Made by a program: the position numbers and the translations under genes. A stretch of DNA of 64,000 nt. Origin: Atherinomorus stipes (taxonomy: Eukaryota > Chordata > Actinopteri > Atheriniformes > Atherinidae). The notes beneath the pieces were generated by a model, which was given only the letters and a program-made list of their open reading frames with translations, was not told where the DNA came from and made no database searches. Below are positions 1 to 10,651 of this stretch, in pieces (position 1 is the stretch's first letter; each line of letters opens with the position of its first letter). The DNA is taken from positions 248,001 through 312,000 of the forward strand of contig JALJCO010009116.1 in NCBI GenBank assembly GCA_023101725.1, in the 5' to 3' direction.

Positions 1-160
1 CATCTGCAGCCTGTTCAAAATGCAGTTAGCTTATCTCCTGATTGGAACATGGAAACTGGTGCTTTCTTCCCCCCACTGGCTTCCAGTCAAGTAACAGGGT
101 TGATTATGAGGTTCTTTTATGTGTTTTTAGGTGTCTTAATGGACTCGCTCCAGAATCTTA

Positions 161-649
161 AGCCCCGTTTCCCCGTTTCCCGCAGGTCTGGGTCGGGTCG
201 GGTCGGGCCAGGCCGGATTGGGTGGGTTTTGGTACGGATATGTTGATTTCACATTGCGTCCCCACAGCAAACTGCACCCTTACTCTGGAGGCGAAATATT
301 AACCGGATTGCGGTGCTATGTAATCGCGTGACATCATCGCTGTGCAACGCCTTTTAACCAAAACACAGCACCACAGGTGACAGAAACAAAGGAGTCACCC
401 CGGCTTTGTTTTTACGCTTGGTCACGCAGGAAGTGACGGATTTTTCAACAAATAAACAGATTGCTGTGTGTTAGCTCCACCTCTTTGGTCCGGATCGGTT
501 AGATCAGTACCCCTACCGAAGGGTACCAAAAAAGTAGGCCCGGTCAGGTCGGATATAAGGGTACCTGTCCCAGTTTTTATCTGTGGAGACGCAAAAAAAT
601 GTGGACCGATCCGGCCCGACCTGACCCAGACCCGCTGGTGGAAAGGGGG
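161..649. mobile_element. GC-rich non-autonomous DNA element with diverged terminal inverted repeats
   Basis: The left end (about 161-220) carries GGTCTGGGTCGGGTCGGG and the right end (about 597-649) carries its approximate reverse complement (CCCGACCTGACCCAGACC). Both arms continue outward into a CCCC-TTTCC stretch, so they pair over roughly 50 bases with gaps. The roughly 490-bp interior has no coding potential. The layout resembles hAT-type miniature elements of fish, but no clean target duplication is visible, so the superfamily is uncertain. Confidence 0.5.
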
Positions 650-787
650 CTTTACCGTACTGCATCGGCCGTCCAGAGCACGTTATTCAGCCAGTTAGTC
701 TTGGAGGCTCCTCGATCTTGTTTACTTGTTTACCTTGGCCTTTGGCTGCAGTTTTATGATGTATTTGTTTATTGTTGCTCTGCTTTC

Positions 788-897
788 TTATGTAATTGTG
801 GTTTTTTTTCTTTTTTGATTTGGTTGTTTTTGTATGTTAAGCACTTTGGAGGCCATTGCTGTATGAATGTGCTCTATAAATAAATTTGACATTGACA
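788..897 (+). repeat. LINE/SINE-type 3' tail fragment
   Basis: The segment reads through AAGCACTTTGGAGGCC and CTCTATAAATAAATTTGA, the pattern of the common 3' tail shared by many teleost LINEs and their dependent SINEs (a KAAGCACTTTG...TATAAATAAA tail). Only the tail is recognisable. Similar tails occur near 3864-3965 (reverse) and 12840-12890. The assignment rests on recognition of the tail, not on a database match. Confidence 0.4.
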
Positions 898-1289
898 GAA
901 GAATGTCTGATCCACTGTTCAGAACAGCTTTATTCAGTTTGTACTGCCGAAGCCACAGCTGCTTCAGCATTATTTTAGGAAACAGTTTGTTTTGCCATAG
1001 ATTTTATGTAAAAGCCTTCCAAAGCCTCTGTGATGTGTACCTGATGGTTTTAAACCTTCAGCTTTATCTTATGGCCATCCACCAAACTCTGAATGATGAA
1101 ATCTTCTCACAAAGTGGCCTGACGCTTTATCTGTAACTTTTAGTCTAAATAATTTAAATTAAACTAAATATTTAAAATGTCTGAATCATATGCATCATAT
1201 AAGTCTGATCCCTTTCCAAAGAGGTTTGGACTCGTATGTACTGTACTCGTACTGCCCTTTGTCACAAATTCTGTTCATCACTTTTATTG
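898..1289. other. Unannotated stretch
   Basis: AT-rich, with no coding, RNA or repeat signature that I can recognise. The short reading frames here lack any family resemblance. Confidence 0.5.
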
Positions 1290-1399
1290 TCAAAGTTTTT
1301 AGGTGCAGTACGTTTCAATGGGCTGAGAATCAGGTCCGCTTTGGAGATGATGTGTTTCTGAAATAAGTTTCCCCAGCAAGGTGTCTGAGCTCTCCCTTA

Positions 1400-3015
1400 C
1401 TGTATGTTCAGACCAAAAGCGGCAAAAAAGCCCGAGGCTGGGCGACAAACAGGGCAGCTTCCAAAGCGGCAAGATGTTTTTGCCGCTTTCGTCACTCATC
1501 ACGTGACTGATGTCAAAGTTAAATCGCACCGGTCATTTAAAGGAGCCGCACAGCGACTTCTGGACAGTATCATTGCAGTTGCTCACCTCCCACTTAATTA
1601 AAGCAGAGCAGAGCTGCAGGACGTTTTGTGTGGTCATTAAATACAGGAAAAAAATCGCAGCACATGAACATAAATTAAAATCATTTTCTAATTAATCACA
1701 GGCGGTTGTTTAGTTGTTTTCCGCAGTATTGAGCAGAAAACAACTAACAAGTGGCGTAATGATTTATCCACCACAAATTTTTATAACTTTGAAATACACT
1801 AAAATATGGCTGAAACAAAAAAGCAGTGATGACAATAAACTCAGAATACAGCTTCAAACTTTGCAATAGAGAGAAGAAGTCAACACTGCGTGAGCAGCTG
1901 TTTCTGTGATCTTTGTTTTAGGCTACAGAAGAAACGGAAGAATCCATACATCACCCAGCCCGTTTAGACCAGTACAATTTATCCAGCCACAGTTCCTCTG
2001 CTAGTTTGGTGAAGCGGCTTCATTTAATGTGGAACAACTTCACATTATTTTCTCCACGCTGCCAAACACTGACATTTAAACTCACTGCACACAAACTCAA
2101 CACAAATTCACAAGCTGTGCTCAATATGAGCCGAGAGCGTGCGCGTGCATCCCGGTCATTTTCTCATAATTATGCAGAGCCGGTGCGTTTTAACACATGT
2201 TGATAATGATTTCAGATATTTTTAGTTTATATGTTTATCACAGAAATGTATAAAACACTGCACAGGAACGAAGTTCTGTATGACACGAAACAAAAGACAA
2301 GCAGAGACACCGCATACGCTACAGCTGAGACAAAGTTAGGAGAGCACACGTGTGTGCGTGTTCTAAAGAAAAATAGCCAGGAGCAGTTCTTCGAAAAACT
2401 TTTTGGAAGAACGGGGAAAGGGGAGAGGCGGTCAGTAAATGATATTAATTCCCGTTGATAATTGTTATTATTTTATCATTAACATGGTCTGCCATGACTA
2501 TAAATATGCGCGTTTAACCCTTAAAATCATCTGGACTCATCATGGATGTGGATGACATCACTGTGCTGCTGCTGTACACCTGAAGAAGACGGCGTCGCCT
2601 GGTTCCTCTCTCCGGGTTTGGGTGCTGGAGATGCAGCCAGACAGAGACGGTTCCAGCAGGACTTCAGGTTGAACGTCCAGAGGGTTTTTTTCTTTTCTTT
2701 TTAACTTTGGTCCCGGTAGCCAAAAAGAAGAACATTACCAAGGATGGACCTGAACAGGTAATCAGCCTCTCGGCATCCATAACAGATCGAGTGTGTTGTT
2801 GTGGGAACCAAAGTCACATGCGTTGTTCTTTGGGGCCGCTCAATTGAAGGACACCTCTAAGTTCAACTTCTTATCTGGTGCTGCTTTGGAAGCTTTAGCT
2901 GCTTCTGTCGCTCTGGACGTGCGGCAGGTGGCGGCAAACGCTCTTGTCGCTCAGGACGCCTGCTCTCATTGAATTAACTTCCAGTGTCCTTGCCGCTTTT
3001 GGTCTGAACGTACAG
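1400..3015 (+). mobile_element. PIF/Harbinger-like DNA transposon, degenerate, with TTA target duplication
   Basis: The ends are inverted repeats: CTGTATGTTCAGACCAAAAG at the left and CTTTTGGTCTGAACGTACAG at the right, about 25 bp with one or two mismatches. They are flanked on both sides by TTA (1397-1399 and 3016-3018), the 3-bp target duplication typical of PIF/Harbinger. The 1616-bp body is mostly non-coding. Near 2541-2690 there is a broken frame that starts MDVDDITVLLLYT, passes a stop and a frameshift, and then reads RQRRFQQDFRLNVQRVFF. That resembles the N-terminal part of Harbinger transposases as I know them. The rest of the transposase is not visible. Confidence 0.8.
2541..2694 (+). 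pseudogene. Harbinger transposase N-terminal remnant
   Basis: A start codon opens a 13-residue acidic/hydrophobic stretch ending at a stop. A run of arginines follows, and then, in another frame, RFQQDFRLNVQRVF, a pattern like the segment that precedes the catalytic domain in Harbinger nucleases. At least one stop and one frameshift separate the parts. It lies inside the TIR-bounded element with TTA target duplications, which supports the call. No DDE catalytic region is present. Confidence 0.5.
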
Positions 3016-3260
3016 TTACAGATAAGGTGAGAAGCTCAGTCATCCAAGACATCAGAGTAGAACTGCTGCTCCTCCACATGAGGTGGCTTGGGTATCTGGT
3101 TCAGATGCCTGCTGGACGCCTCGCTGGAGAGGCATTCTTTGCACGCTTCACCATGCGTAGACCCCCGGGAAGACCAGGGACACGGTGAAGCGACTGGCTT
3201 GGGTACTCCAGTGTGGGCTTCTCTGCTTAACCTGATCCAACCTCAGAAGAGCAGAAGAAA

Positions 3261-3863
3261 TCCTGAATATAAACAAGGAGAGGGGGTGACCTACTCTAGA
3301 GGCCATTTAAGGAACTGTGGTGCGGTTTTGGCTCATCTGAGTACACTTATATTGAAGTATCAAGTCAAAGATGAACTGAAAGATACTGTATTTTCAATTG
3401 TTAGATATGATGGGAATTTAACTTGGACATCAGAGTCCAAAGGGAGCTGAATGGGATTATCCCTTAAATTTAGCAGCATCTTAAAAGGTGTTATAAAAGA
3501 TCTTTCTTTAAGCAACTTTTGCAATATTCAGTGAAATTAGGTTCACTACCCCATACACTACAATTAATTAAAAGCTTTAAATATATAAATATTATTATAC
3601 ATCAGCTGTGAAAGTCATGGGGCTGAAAAAAAATCTGCCAGTCATCTCTGCATTACTTACATTTTTCATTTGTCTACTGGCTCGTCAATCACTGTTACTA
3701 CCGTGGAAAGAGTGATTGACAGTCAGTTCAACAGGTATGAGGTGAGACTGATCAATGATTCACTGATCACTGATTGGCTGGTGAGAGTAATACTGCGTGC
3801 CAGAAGCTGCCTCTCTTGTCTGATGTTTACAGCAGGTAGCTAACATCATTCTGCTAGCAGTGA
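3261..3863. other. Unannotated stretch
   Basis: No gene or RNA is recognised. The sequence is AT-rich. The part from about 3600 onward may belong to a decayed teleost MITE whose other end (TAGCACCTTTAA) is near 4158-4166, but the left boundary is not visible. Confidence 0.3.
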
Positions 3864-3965
3864 GGCAAAGCAAGTTTATTTGTACAGCACATTTCATGTA
3901 CAGGACAATTCAAAGTGCTTTACATAAAACATTATAAGCATTACAGCAGGGTGCAAAAGGAAAAA
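3864..3965 (-). repeat. LINE/SINE-type 3' tail, reverse orientation
   Basis: The run GCAAGTTTATTTGTACAGC, then ACAATTCAAAGTGCTTTACAT, is the reverse complement of the widespread teleost retroposon tail (ATGTAAAGCACTTTGAATTG...AATAAACTTGC). Only about 100 bp is present, followed by an A-rich stretch. Confidence 0.5.
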
Positions 3966-4600
3966 AAAACATTAAGAACAAGAAAGCATAAGCATGATTT
4001 AAAATGGAAAGTCTGTACCTGCTGTCTGTTAAACAACGGAGTGGCTCGTGCACATTATTCTGTGGCCGGGGGAGGGAGCTGTGGATCTGGCAGGTTGGTC
4101 TTGCGCATGCGCATTATTCAAAAACTCACTTTCTGAAATGACGAAACATGTTCTATAGCACCTTTAAAGGAAGCGTGTAAAGTGTTTGGCTTTTATAGAT
4201 GGGTTTCCTGTTTACAAACATTGGCAGTTGCGCGCGCAACCAGGGGGCAAAAAGCCTGTGTTTGTACTGCAGTCTACGGCCAAACACGCACTCATATCAT
4301 TCAGAAAAATGTAAAGTAACCTGACGAAACAAACCGAGATTGTTGTATTTTAAATTATATTGTATAAATCTGTATTTTGATGACGAAAAAAATAACGACT
4401 CAGTGTTGTTGTTTTGTGTTTCTATCACGATTACACTAACTTGGCAAGAGAGTCATCTCCCGGAAACGGCATTTTTCTTGTTAAAACATGGATATTATTC
4501 GTGTTGGCCCTCATTTGAAATTTGCCTGAAAAACCTGAGTTAGAAAGCGGCTTAAACTTTCGTTTAGACACTTTGTTCAAACCAAAATAGGCCACAACAA
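3966..4600. other. Unannotated stretch
   Basis: This holds a GC-richer patch (4060-4130), a MITE-like end (TTCTATAGCACCTTTAAAGG, 4150-4169), and otherwise nothing I recognise. No credible coding region. Confidence 0.3.
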
Positions 4601-4711
4601 TCTGCAGCCTGCAGCAGGTTCAGTTCAGCTCCGGTGTCGTCCTCATCTCCTCCACACAGGAGCAGCTTTCACTAGTTTGGGATAAAACCAGGAAAAGACG
4701 ACATCATCAAA

Positions 4712-4765
4712 ATGTTTGGAAAGGAGCTGATTCCAACTGTTAAGGACTCACCTGTATTGCTGTCG
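4712..4765 (+). CDS. Candidate first coding exon (18 codons) with splice donor, function unknown
   Basis: An ATG in context TCAAAATGT opens MFGKELIPTVKDSPVLLS and runs straight into TCG|GTGAGT, a near-perfect splice donor in phase 0. The preceding 100 bases are moderately GC-rich with no long repeats, so they could be a short 5' leader. The next 3' exon is not recognised; a teleost MITE starts about 100 bp downstream in the putative intron. I do not recognise the peptide. It could be a real gene start, a decayed duplicate, or chance, since ATG plus donor is a weak signal on its own. Confidence 0.3.
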
Positions 4766-4864
4766 GTGAGTCTCGCTGTTTGTGGAACATTAAGCTTTAT
4801 TATGTATGAGATCCTGGTAGACAGCAGACAGACTAGCTAACTGCTAACAAGCTAACGGTACAGT

Positions 4865-5580
4865 ATAAACCAAGGGGCAAACTCCGCCTCAGAACAGTGA
4901 AGCCCGCTTCCGCGTTGCAAATAGTGTAATCCTCCCTTCATCCGCTAGGGGCTGGCTCCAAGAGCGAGCAAATCCCCATAGACTCCCATGTTAAAAACGC
5001 CAACTTCACAGCAGAAATAAACAGGTTTACAGCCTGGTTCAAAAAATCATTTTAGGTTTATTAGGTCAAGTTTACCTTCATGTCAACTGTGAGGGGGGTG
5101 AATTTTTTTATGACTCATTTGTTTAGATGTTATTCAATCTTCAAATTACACATAATTAAGGGCGTGTCCTTATGATTGACATGCGGCAGACTGGAAGCTC
5201 CGCCTGCCGACCGGAGGCTACTAGTTAGCTCCTTCTTTGCTCTTAATAAGGTCTCAGTTTGTTACAGAGTCGCACAACGGCGGTGTTTAGTCAGCGAATT
5301 GCAAGTCTAAGCATGTCTTACCTTAACCATGCCGCTTAGGAGCCTTATCTTTGTTAGCTCCTCTTAGTTTCGTGTTAGCTCAGTTAGCGTTTAGCCCACA
5401 GTACGTCAGCTGTCAATCATTTGCCCCGCGGCCGCGCTGTGCCCATTTTAGTATTTTCCTGGAGTGACGACGTACGTGACACGGCAAGATGGCGACGGTA
5501 AGACACGCCCACCTGGCTTCACATTTCTCTATTCAGAAGAGACCGGAAGCTACGTCCAGTAATTATATACAGTCTATGGT
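4865..5580. mobile_element. Teleost MITE (about 0.7 kb)
   Basis: The right end, ATTATATACAGTCTATGG (about 5562-5579), with upstream GACCGGAAGCTACGTCCAG, and the interior block CCAACTTCACAGCAGAAATA (5000-5019) followed by GTGAGGGGGGTGAATTTTTT, are hallmarks of a very common teleost non-autonomous element. Part of the same interior block recurs at 50866-50940 (CCACTAGGGGCTG and CAACTTCACAGCAGAAATAA), which supports a repeat family. The interior is GC-richer than its surroundings and holds no long frame. Superfamily unassigned. Confidence 0.55.
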
Positions 5581-5585
5581 ATAAA

Positions 5586-6850
5586 CTCAAACACCATCAG
5601 ATTTACGACCCCCGTACTTCGTACACAGCTACACACAGCTACAGTGTTGTGATGCAGCCGATCGCGGCGGTGATGCAGGTATTAGTACCAGTCTCCCGAC
5701 TAGAACACGGGAATAATTTCTGCCACCACGGTGGTTTAATCCGACGTGGTGACCATGGTGAAAGACTAAATAAATCATGTAGTTTGAACCTGCAGAAGTT
5801 ATCTGAGATTGTTTTCTGAAGACAGTCACTCCTACTGTCCTGTTATCACCATTTTCAACTGTTTACATGCATTAATGTTTTGATTTTTGCAACCGAACAA
5901 ATACTATGACTCAAGCATTATATTTCCCCGACACTTTCACGTCATATGACGTCCTCATCTGCATTAAAAGTCTGAGCTGCACTGTATGTTTTATTCCAAT
6001 TAGGAAAGGTTTGAACTAAGTTGGTTAACATGGTAACCATTAAATAAATGAGACATTTTAACTGTGAGTTACATCATCTAAAGCTGATGCCCCTGTTTAT
6101 TTCTCTGAACTAATTTACTTCTTTGAATTATTTATTTGTGGAAAGGCCCTTTAACGTCTAATGGCTAAATTTATTTGACATTTCTGCTTTTGAATCTGCT
6201 CCATGACCTGTTGTAAGTATGAGTCCTCTGGATATGTCAGTGTGAGTTAATAAGCTGTGGAAGCTTTTCCTGTAGTAAAACACAGAAAATGCTGTCTCAT
6301 GGATTGCAGCAGATGAGTGCTGCAGAGGATCAAGTCATGCAAACGAAGAAGTTACATCCCACGAAAAAATCATTCCAAATATGATATCTCTAATAAGCCA
6401 GGGGCAGCCGGCTTGTTTTTTATTTTCTGTCAGATCTTATCACCATTAATTTGTTTTGAACTTTCTGAAGCCTGGGATTTATTTCTCACTGAGAAGAAAT
6501 GAGTTAATATTACCGTTAACAGGCCTGGCCGGTTATTCTAATTACATTGCAAGCCTGCATGTGAGTCATTTTTCCACCCCATAACCAGTAATGAGACTGA
6601 AATGACCCAGTGTTCTTCACTGGAGTGGCTGTCATAGTTTAAAGCGAATCTCTCCGGAAGGTCTGTTAAAATCTGTTTTAACAGCTCAGTGTGAAATTCA
6701 CTTTTCAAGTACAACATAATTATGTGGATTACATAGAAGCATGTAAGTCTGTTATGGCCAAATGGAAACCACAACACTGACTGAAAATGAAAAAAGGAAT
6801 GAAGAAATTATAGCTAAGATTGTAGTGTTCCCACAGATGTAGGGAGTCAT
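5586..6850. other. Unannotated intergenic stretch
   Basis: No gene, RNA or repeat is recognised. The sequence is AT-rich and looks unique. The short open frames overlap each other on both strands and show no codon or domain pattern. Confidence 0.45.
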
Positions 6851-6853
6851 GAG

Positions 6854-6897
6854 ATATTATATATATATATATATATATATATAAACACAGTATATTT

Positions 6898-6954
<57 letters not shown>

Positions 6955-6983
6955 TATATATACATATATATATATACATGTGA
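6854..6983. repeat. (TA)n microsatellite
   Basis: Long runs of alternating T and A, interrupted by ATACATACAT units. Reading frames across it produce alternating Ile/Tyr runs and are artefacts. It adjoins the truncated 5' end of the SINE that follows. Confidence 0.9.
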
Positions 6984-6993
6984 GATATACCAC

Positions 6994-7357
6994 ATACTGT
7001 ATCACAGTAAGAAGGTTGCTAGTTCAATCCCCGGCTGGGGGGAGGGGGTTCGAACAATTCCAACCGTTGCCTTCCTGTGTGGAGTTTGCATGTTCTCCCC
7101 GTGTATGCGTGGGTTCTCTCCAGGTTCTTCCTCCCACCATCCAAAGACATGCATGTTAGGTGAATTGATCACTCTAAATTGTCCCTAGGTATGAATGTGA
7201 GTGTGAATGGTTGTCTGTCTCTTTGTGTTGGCCCTGCGACAGACTGGTGACCTGTCCAGGGTGTACCTGCCTCTCGCCTGATTATAGCTGGGATAGACTC
7301 CAGCAACCCCCGCGACCCTGAACTGGATAAGCGGTACAGAAAATGACTGACTGACTT
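6994..7357 (+). mobile_element. tRNA-derived-type SINE, 5'-truncated
   Basis: The body starts at TATCACAGTAAGAAGGTTGC, passes a box-B-like AGTTCAATCCC (7021-7031), and then runs through GTTTGCATGTTCTCCCCGTG, CCTGCGACAGACTGGTGACC and GATAAGCGGTACAGAAAATG. It ends in a TGAC simple repeat. This order is the well-known teleost SINE with a tRNA-like head and a long conserved body. The A box is missing because the 5' end breaks into the TA repeat. Confidence 0.75.
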
Positions 7358-7361
7358 TATT

Positions 7362-7457
7362 TATTATCACTTTTGTCAATTTCAACTTATTTAACTGATG
7401 GCTGATTTTTTTCATTCCTTCTTTGATGGGAGGGTATGAATAATTTTGAGAAGTGTA
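7362..7457 (-). mobile_element. Family B MITE, end fragment
   Basis: In reverse complement it reads CTTCTCAAAATTATTCATAC, then an A-rich stretch with ATCAGCCATCAG and GACAAAAGTGATAATAAAT. This matches the start of a roughly 0.5-kb Tc1/mariner-type MITE (here called family B) seen fully at 40383-40872 and 48175-48710. Only one end is present, immediately left of the Tc1 nest. Confidence 0.7.
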
Positions 7458-7600
7458 TATATAATATATATTATATACAGTATATATATACTGTATATAC
7501 ACACACACACACACGTACTACTCAAAAAATAAGAATATCCTGAAAAAATTTCCTGTATTTCTGTAATTCAACTTAAAAGGTGCAATTTACATATAGTATA

Positions 7601-9688
7601 GACTAATCCGATGAGCGTTTTGTGTGTTGTGCCATCTTGCGGCGCCGCCATTAAGGTGGAGGCTAGTCCCAATTACCTCCTATCTGCCAACATGAAAAAG
7701 CAGCGTGAATATCTGGATTTACAAAGTTGGACAGTCATCTTGGGTCATGATAACCTATAGGTATTTTATTCAGAGATCTTTAAGGTATTCTGACATTTAT
7801 TTATTTTACATTGGATAATTAATTTAAACTATTATTCATCTCCGGAAACTGGCTTTAATGACAAGCCGCACTGGAATAAAACTCACATCTCGTAATTACT
7901 TATCAAAGTTTAAAACCTAAACTCTTTCGAAGGTGGTTACTTTTCTATTTTATCACATATTTGGCTTTTGGTATTGTTTAACTCATTCACTGCCAGCCGT
8001 TTTCAGAGCAGAGTACTCCATACTGCCAGACTTTTTGAGCATTTTGACTGATTTTGGGAGATCCACAGAATATTGTGTACTATGCCAATACAAACACTGA
8101 ATGTACCAAAGAAAAGTTTAGACTCTCTTCTTTTATCAGAAAAAAACCATTTGTTTCTAGCTTTTTCCATTCTTTAGTAATCTGCTTTAGAAGATGGGCT
8201 TGTTTCAGTGAAAATGCCTATTTTTGAGCAAAAAGCGGAGAAAAATTAGTTTGAAACTCGCCGTCCGATTCAAGTGGAAAAGTGTCTTTGATGACAATAT
8301 TTTTTACTTTAGTAACACCTTCATCTTCTGAACAGCTGTTTACTTCTATGAAACAACAAATACAACACTGAGAAAAGAGTTTTGGAGGCTAAATAATTAT
8401 TTACCAGCTAAATAAGCCACAACAAGCTTGTTTCACAACAGAATATTTGGCAGAAACAGCGAGCAGAGACGTCTCCCTCCGCCCCTCCTCCCCTCTACTG
8501 CAGCTGCTCTGCGTGCACGCACCCCCCCCCCCCCCCCCCCCAACAACCGCATGCTGCAGACTTCGCTGCTGTATTTCCCTCTATGGACGTGTCTCCGATC
8601 GATCGTGTCACTGATCACTTTGTCCACAAACTTTCTTTCTTTATCCACCTCCTAAGCCGTTTCGATTACGACCGATCGCCATGTTCTCCCCCCCCCTTGC
8701 AGAAGAATCGAGCACACTTCTTGGGCTAACCGGGGCTAACAGCCGCTAGCTAACAAACAACACGAAGCCACATGGCACCTCCTCCCCTTCCTGGAGGGTT
8801 TTTTCAAGCTTGTCTGACGCCGCCATCTGCTGGATTTGGTGAAAACTACATCAGAAAATGTCAGATCATCTTTGAACTCTTTCACAAGCTGCACCAGATA
8901 TTAAAACAGCTTCCCCAATTAAAACCCTTAATTAACGTGTAAACACGTGATTGGCAGTTAACGTTCGGATTTGAATTAACGTGGAAACACGTGAATGGCA
9001 GCGAAAGAGTTAAGGACTGTACAGACCACGTAGCTTCACATGTCCTGCAGATGAAACTAAAGGCTGCAGGACACCGTCTTCCTGATCCGTTTGTGTTTCT
9101 GACTGAACTGTTTTTATTTTCTGGTCCCAACGTTGCCCTGATCAGAGCAAATAACCTGATATTTCACATAATCTCCCAGATTAGTCATTAACTCTCTGCA
9201 ACACCACCGCTGTCTCTGTTAGCATTAGCTAGCATGATAACGTTATGCAATACGTCATTTTCGGGAGCATAGATACGTGAATAAAATGTTAGATTAATGA
9301 GTGTTCACCATAATTTACCGTGTTTTTGTTGTTGGGGATTAAATCTGATGTTTTCTCTGCTGTGGCAGCAAGTTATTCCTCCTCTGCTTTGTGTCCAATA
9401 TTCCTGCCGATACGAACACGCTGATACACAGTGGACGGAGCAGCGTCCAGTTTTGTCACAGATGGCAGAAATCTTCATGAAATAAATGTCCGTGATCTTC
9501 TCATTCACTTATTACCACATTAAAGTTTTCCTCTGATGTTCCAACAAACAGGAATGTGACGTCCTTCCAGATTTCCTCCATATTGTTCAGAAAAAAGTCA
9601 GATTCTCATCTGTTCTAATTACACATGTACAGAAACGCCACCGTTCCAATGGCGGAAGATCTACTGGCGGCTATTGGCCGGATCAGTC
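7601..9688. mobile_element. Unclassified TIR element with TATA target duplication, inserted in the Tc1 left repeat
   Basis: The element starts GACTAATCCG and ends CGGATCAGTC, and both sides are flanked by TATA (7597-7600, 9689-9692). The Tc1 inverted repeat continues across it (left ...ATATAGTATA, right TATAGACAAATAATATG), and the uninterrupted right-hand repeat of the same Tc1 confirms the junction. Beyond the 10-bp ends the arms share CCGCCATT and GGTGG-type blocks over about 60 bp. The interior holds a second, TTAA-flanked element. No transposase is recognised. Confidence 0.8.
7978..9013. mobile_element. TTAA-flanked (piggyBac- or Kolobok-type) non-autonomous element
   Basis: TTAA at 7978-7981 is followed by CTCATTCACTGCCAGC. 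At the other end, GTGAATGGCAGCGAAAGAG is followed by TTAA at 9010-9013. The ends pair as inverted repeats (CTCATTCACTGCCA against CTCTTTCGCTGCCATTCAC). The roughly 1-kb interior contains a 20-base C run (8522-8541) and no transposase. TTAA duplication points to piggyBac or Kolobok; the sequence alone does not decide. Confidence 0.7.
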
Positions 9689-10651
9689 TATAGACAAATA
9701 ATATGTGAATCAATATATTTCAAGCTTTTATCTGTTTGGATGTTGCTGATTAGAAGTTGCAGGTTAAGAAAACTACATATTTAAAAATATCAGGCCTCCC
9801 AAAGTAAAATCTTGCATCTGTACTTAGTCCTTGGTGGGGGCTCCTTTAATGACTGCCTTAACCCGGCGTGGCATGGATGCTACCAGCTTCTGGCATATCT
9901 CAGTTGTTATGGAAGACAAACATGCTTCAATCACAGCCCTGAGCTCTTCTTTATTGTTTGGTCTCTTCCTGTTCAGCTTTTTTGTGACAATACCCCACAG
10001 ATTTTCAATGGGGTTCAGGTCAGGTGAGTTTGCGGGCCAATCAAGCATGGTTGTTGAACCAGGATTTTGTAGTTTTGGCAATGTGGGCAGGTGCCAAGTC
10101 CTGCTGGAAGATGAAGTCTGCATCCTCATACAGCTGGTCTGCGGAAGCAAGCATGAAGTGCTCCAAAGTGTCCTGGTAGACGGCTGCATTTATGCTGGAT
10201 GATGAAGCACAGAGGACCAACACCAGCAGCTGACATGGACCCCAGGTCATCACAGATTGGGGAAACTTAACACTGGACTTCATGCATCTTCTATCTAGCG
10301 CCTCTCTGGTCTTCCTCCAGACTCTGAGACCTTTGTTTCCAAATAAGATGCAAAACTTGCCCTCATCAGAAAAGAGGACTTTTGACCACTGGGCAACAGA
10401 CCAGTCCTTCTTTTCTCTTGCCCAGCTTTGCTTGCTGTTGAGGAGCGGCTTGACAACAGGAATTCGACATTTGAAGCCCATGTCCAGCATCCGCCTGCGT
10501 GTTGTTTCTCTTGAAGCAGTAACTCCAGCCTCAGTCCATTCCTTATGAAGTCCTCCACACTTTTGAAAGGCCCTTTCCTGACCATCTTCTCCAGGCTGCT
10601 GTCAGGCCTCCAGCTTGTACACCGTTTTCTTCCACACTTTTTCCTACCACT

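Larger units (their letters stand above)
1290..3260 (+). mobile_element. Non-LTR retrotransposon 3' fragment, split by a Harbinger-like insertion
   Basis: Two pieces (about 1290-1396 and 3019-3260) join across the inserted element into one stretch of a common teleost LINE. The first piece ends in the GGTGTCTGAGCTCTCCC block. The second continues with AAGCTCAGTCATCCAAGAC and then CTGCTCCTCCACATGAGG, and then a block that would encode the Arg/Pro-rich tail (RPPGRPGTR-like, about 3160-3190) downstream of the reverse transcriptase. The order matches the usual L2/CR1-like fish LINE 3' region as I know it. The reading frame is broken and the 5' part is missing, so this is a dead 5'-truncated copy. 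Confidence 0.7.

Noticed and set aside
6729..6995. Frame encoding alternating Ile/Tyr
   Set aside because: Translation of the TA microsatellite.
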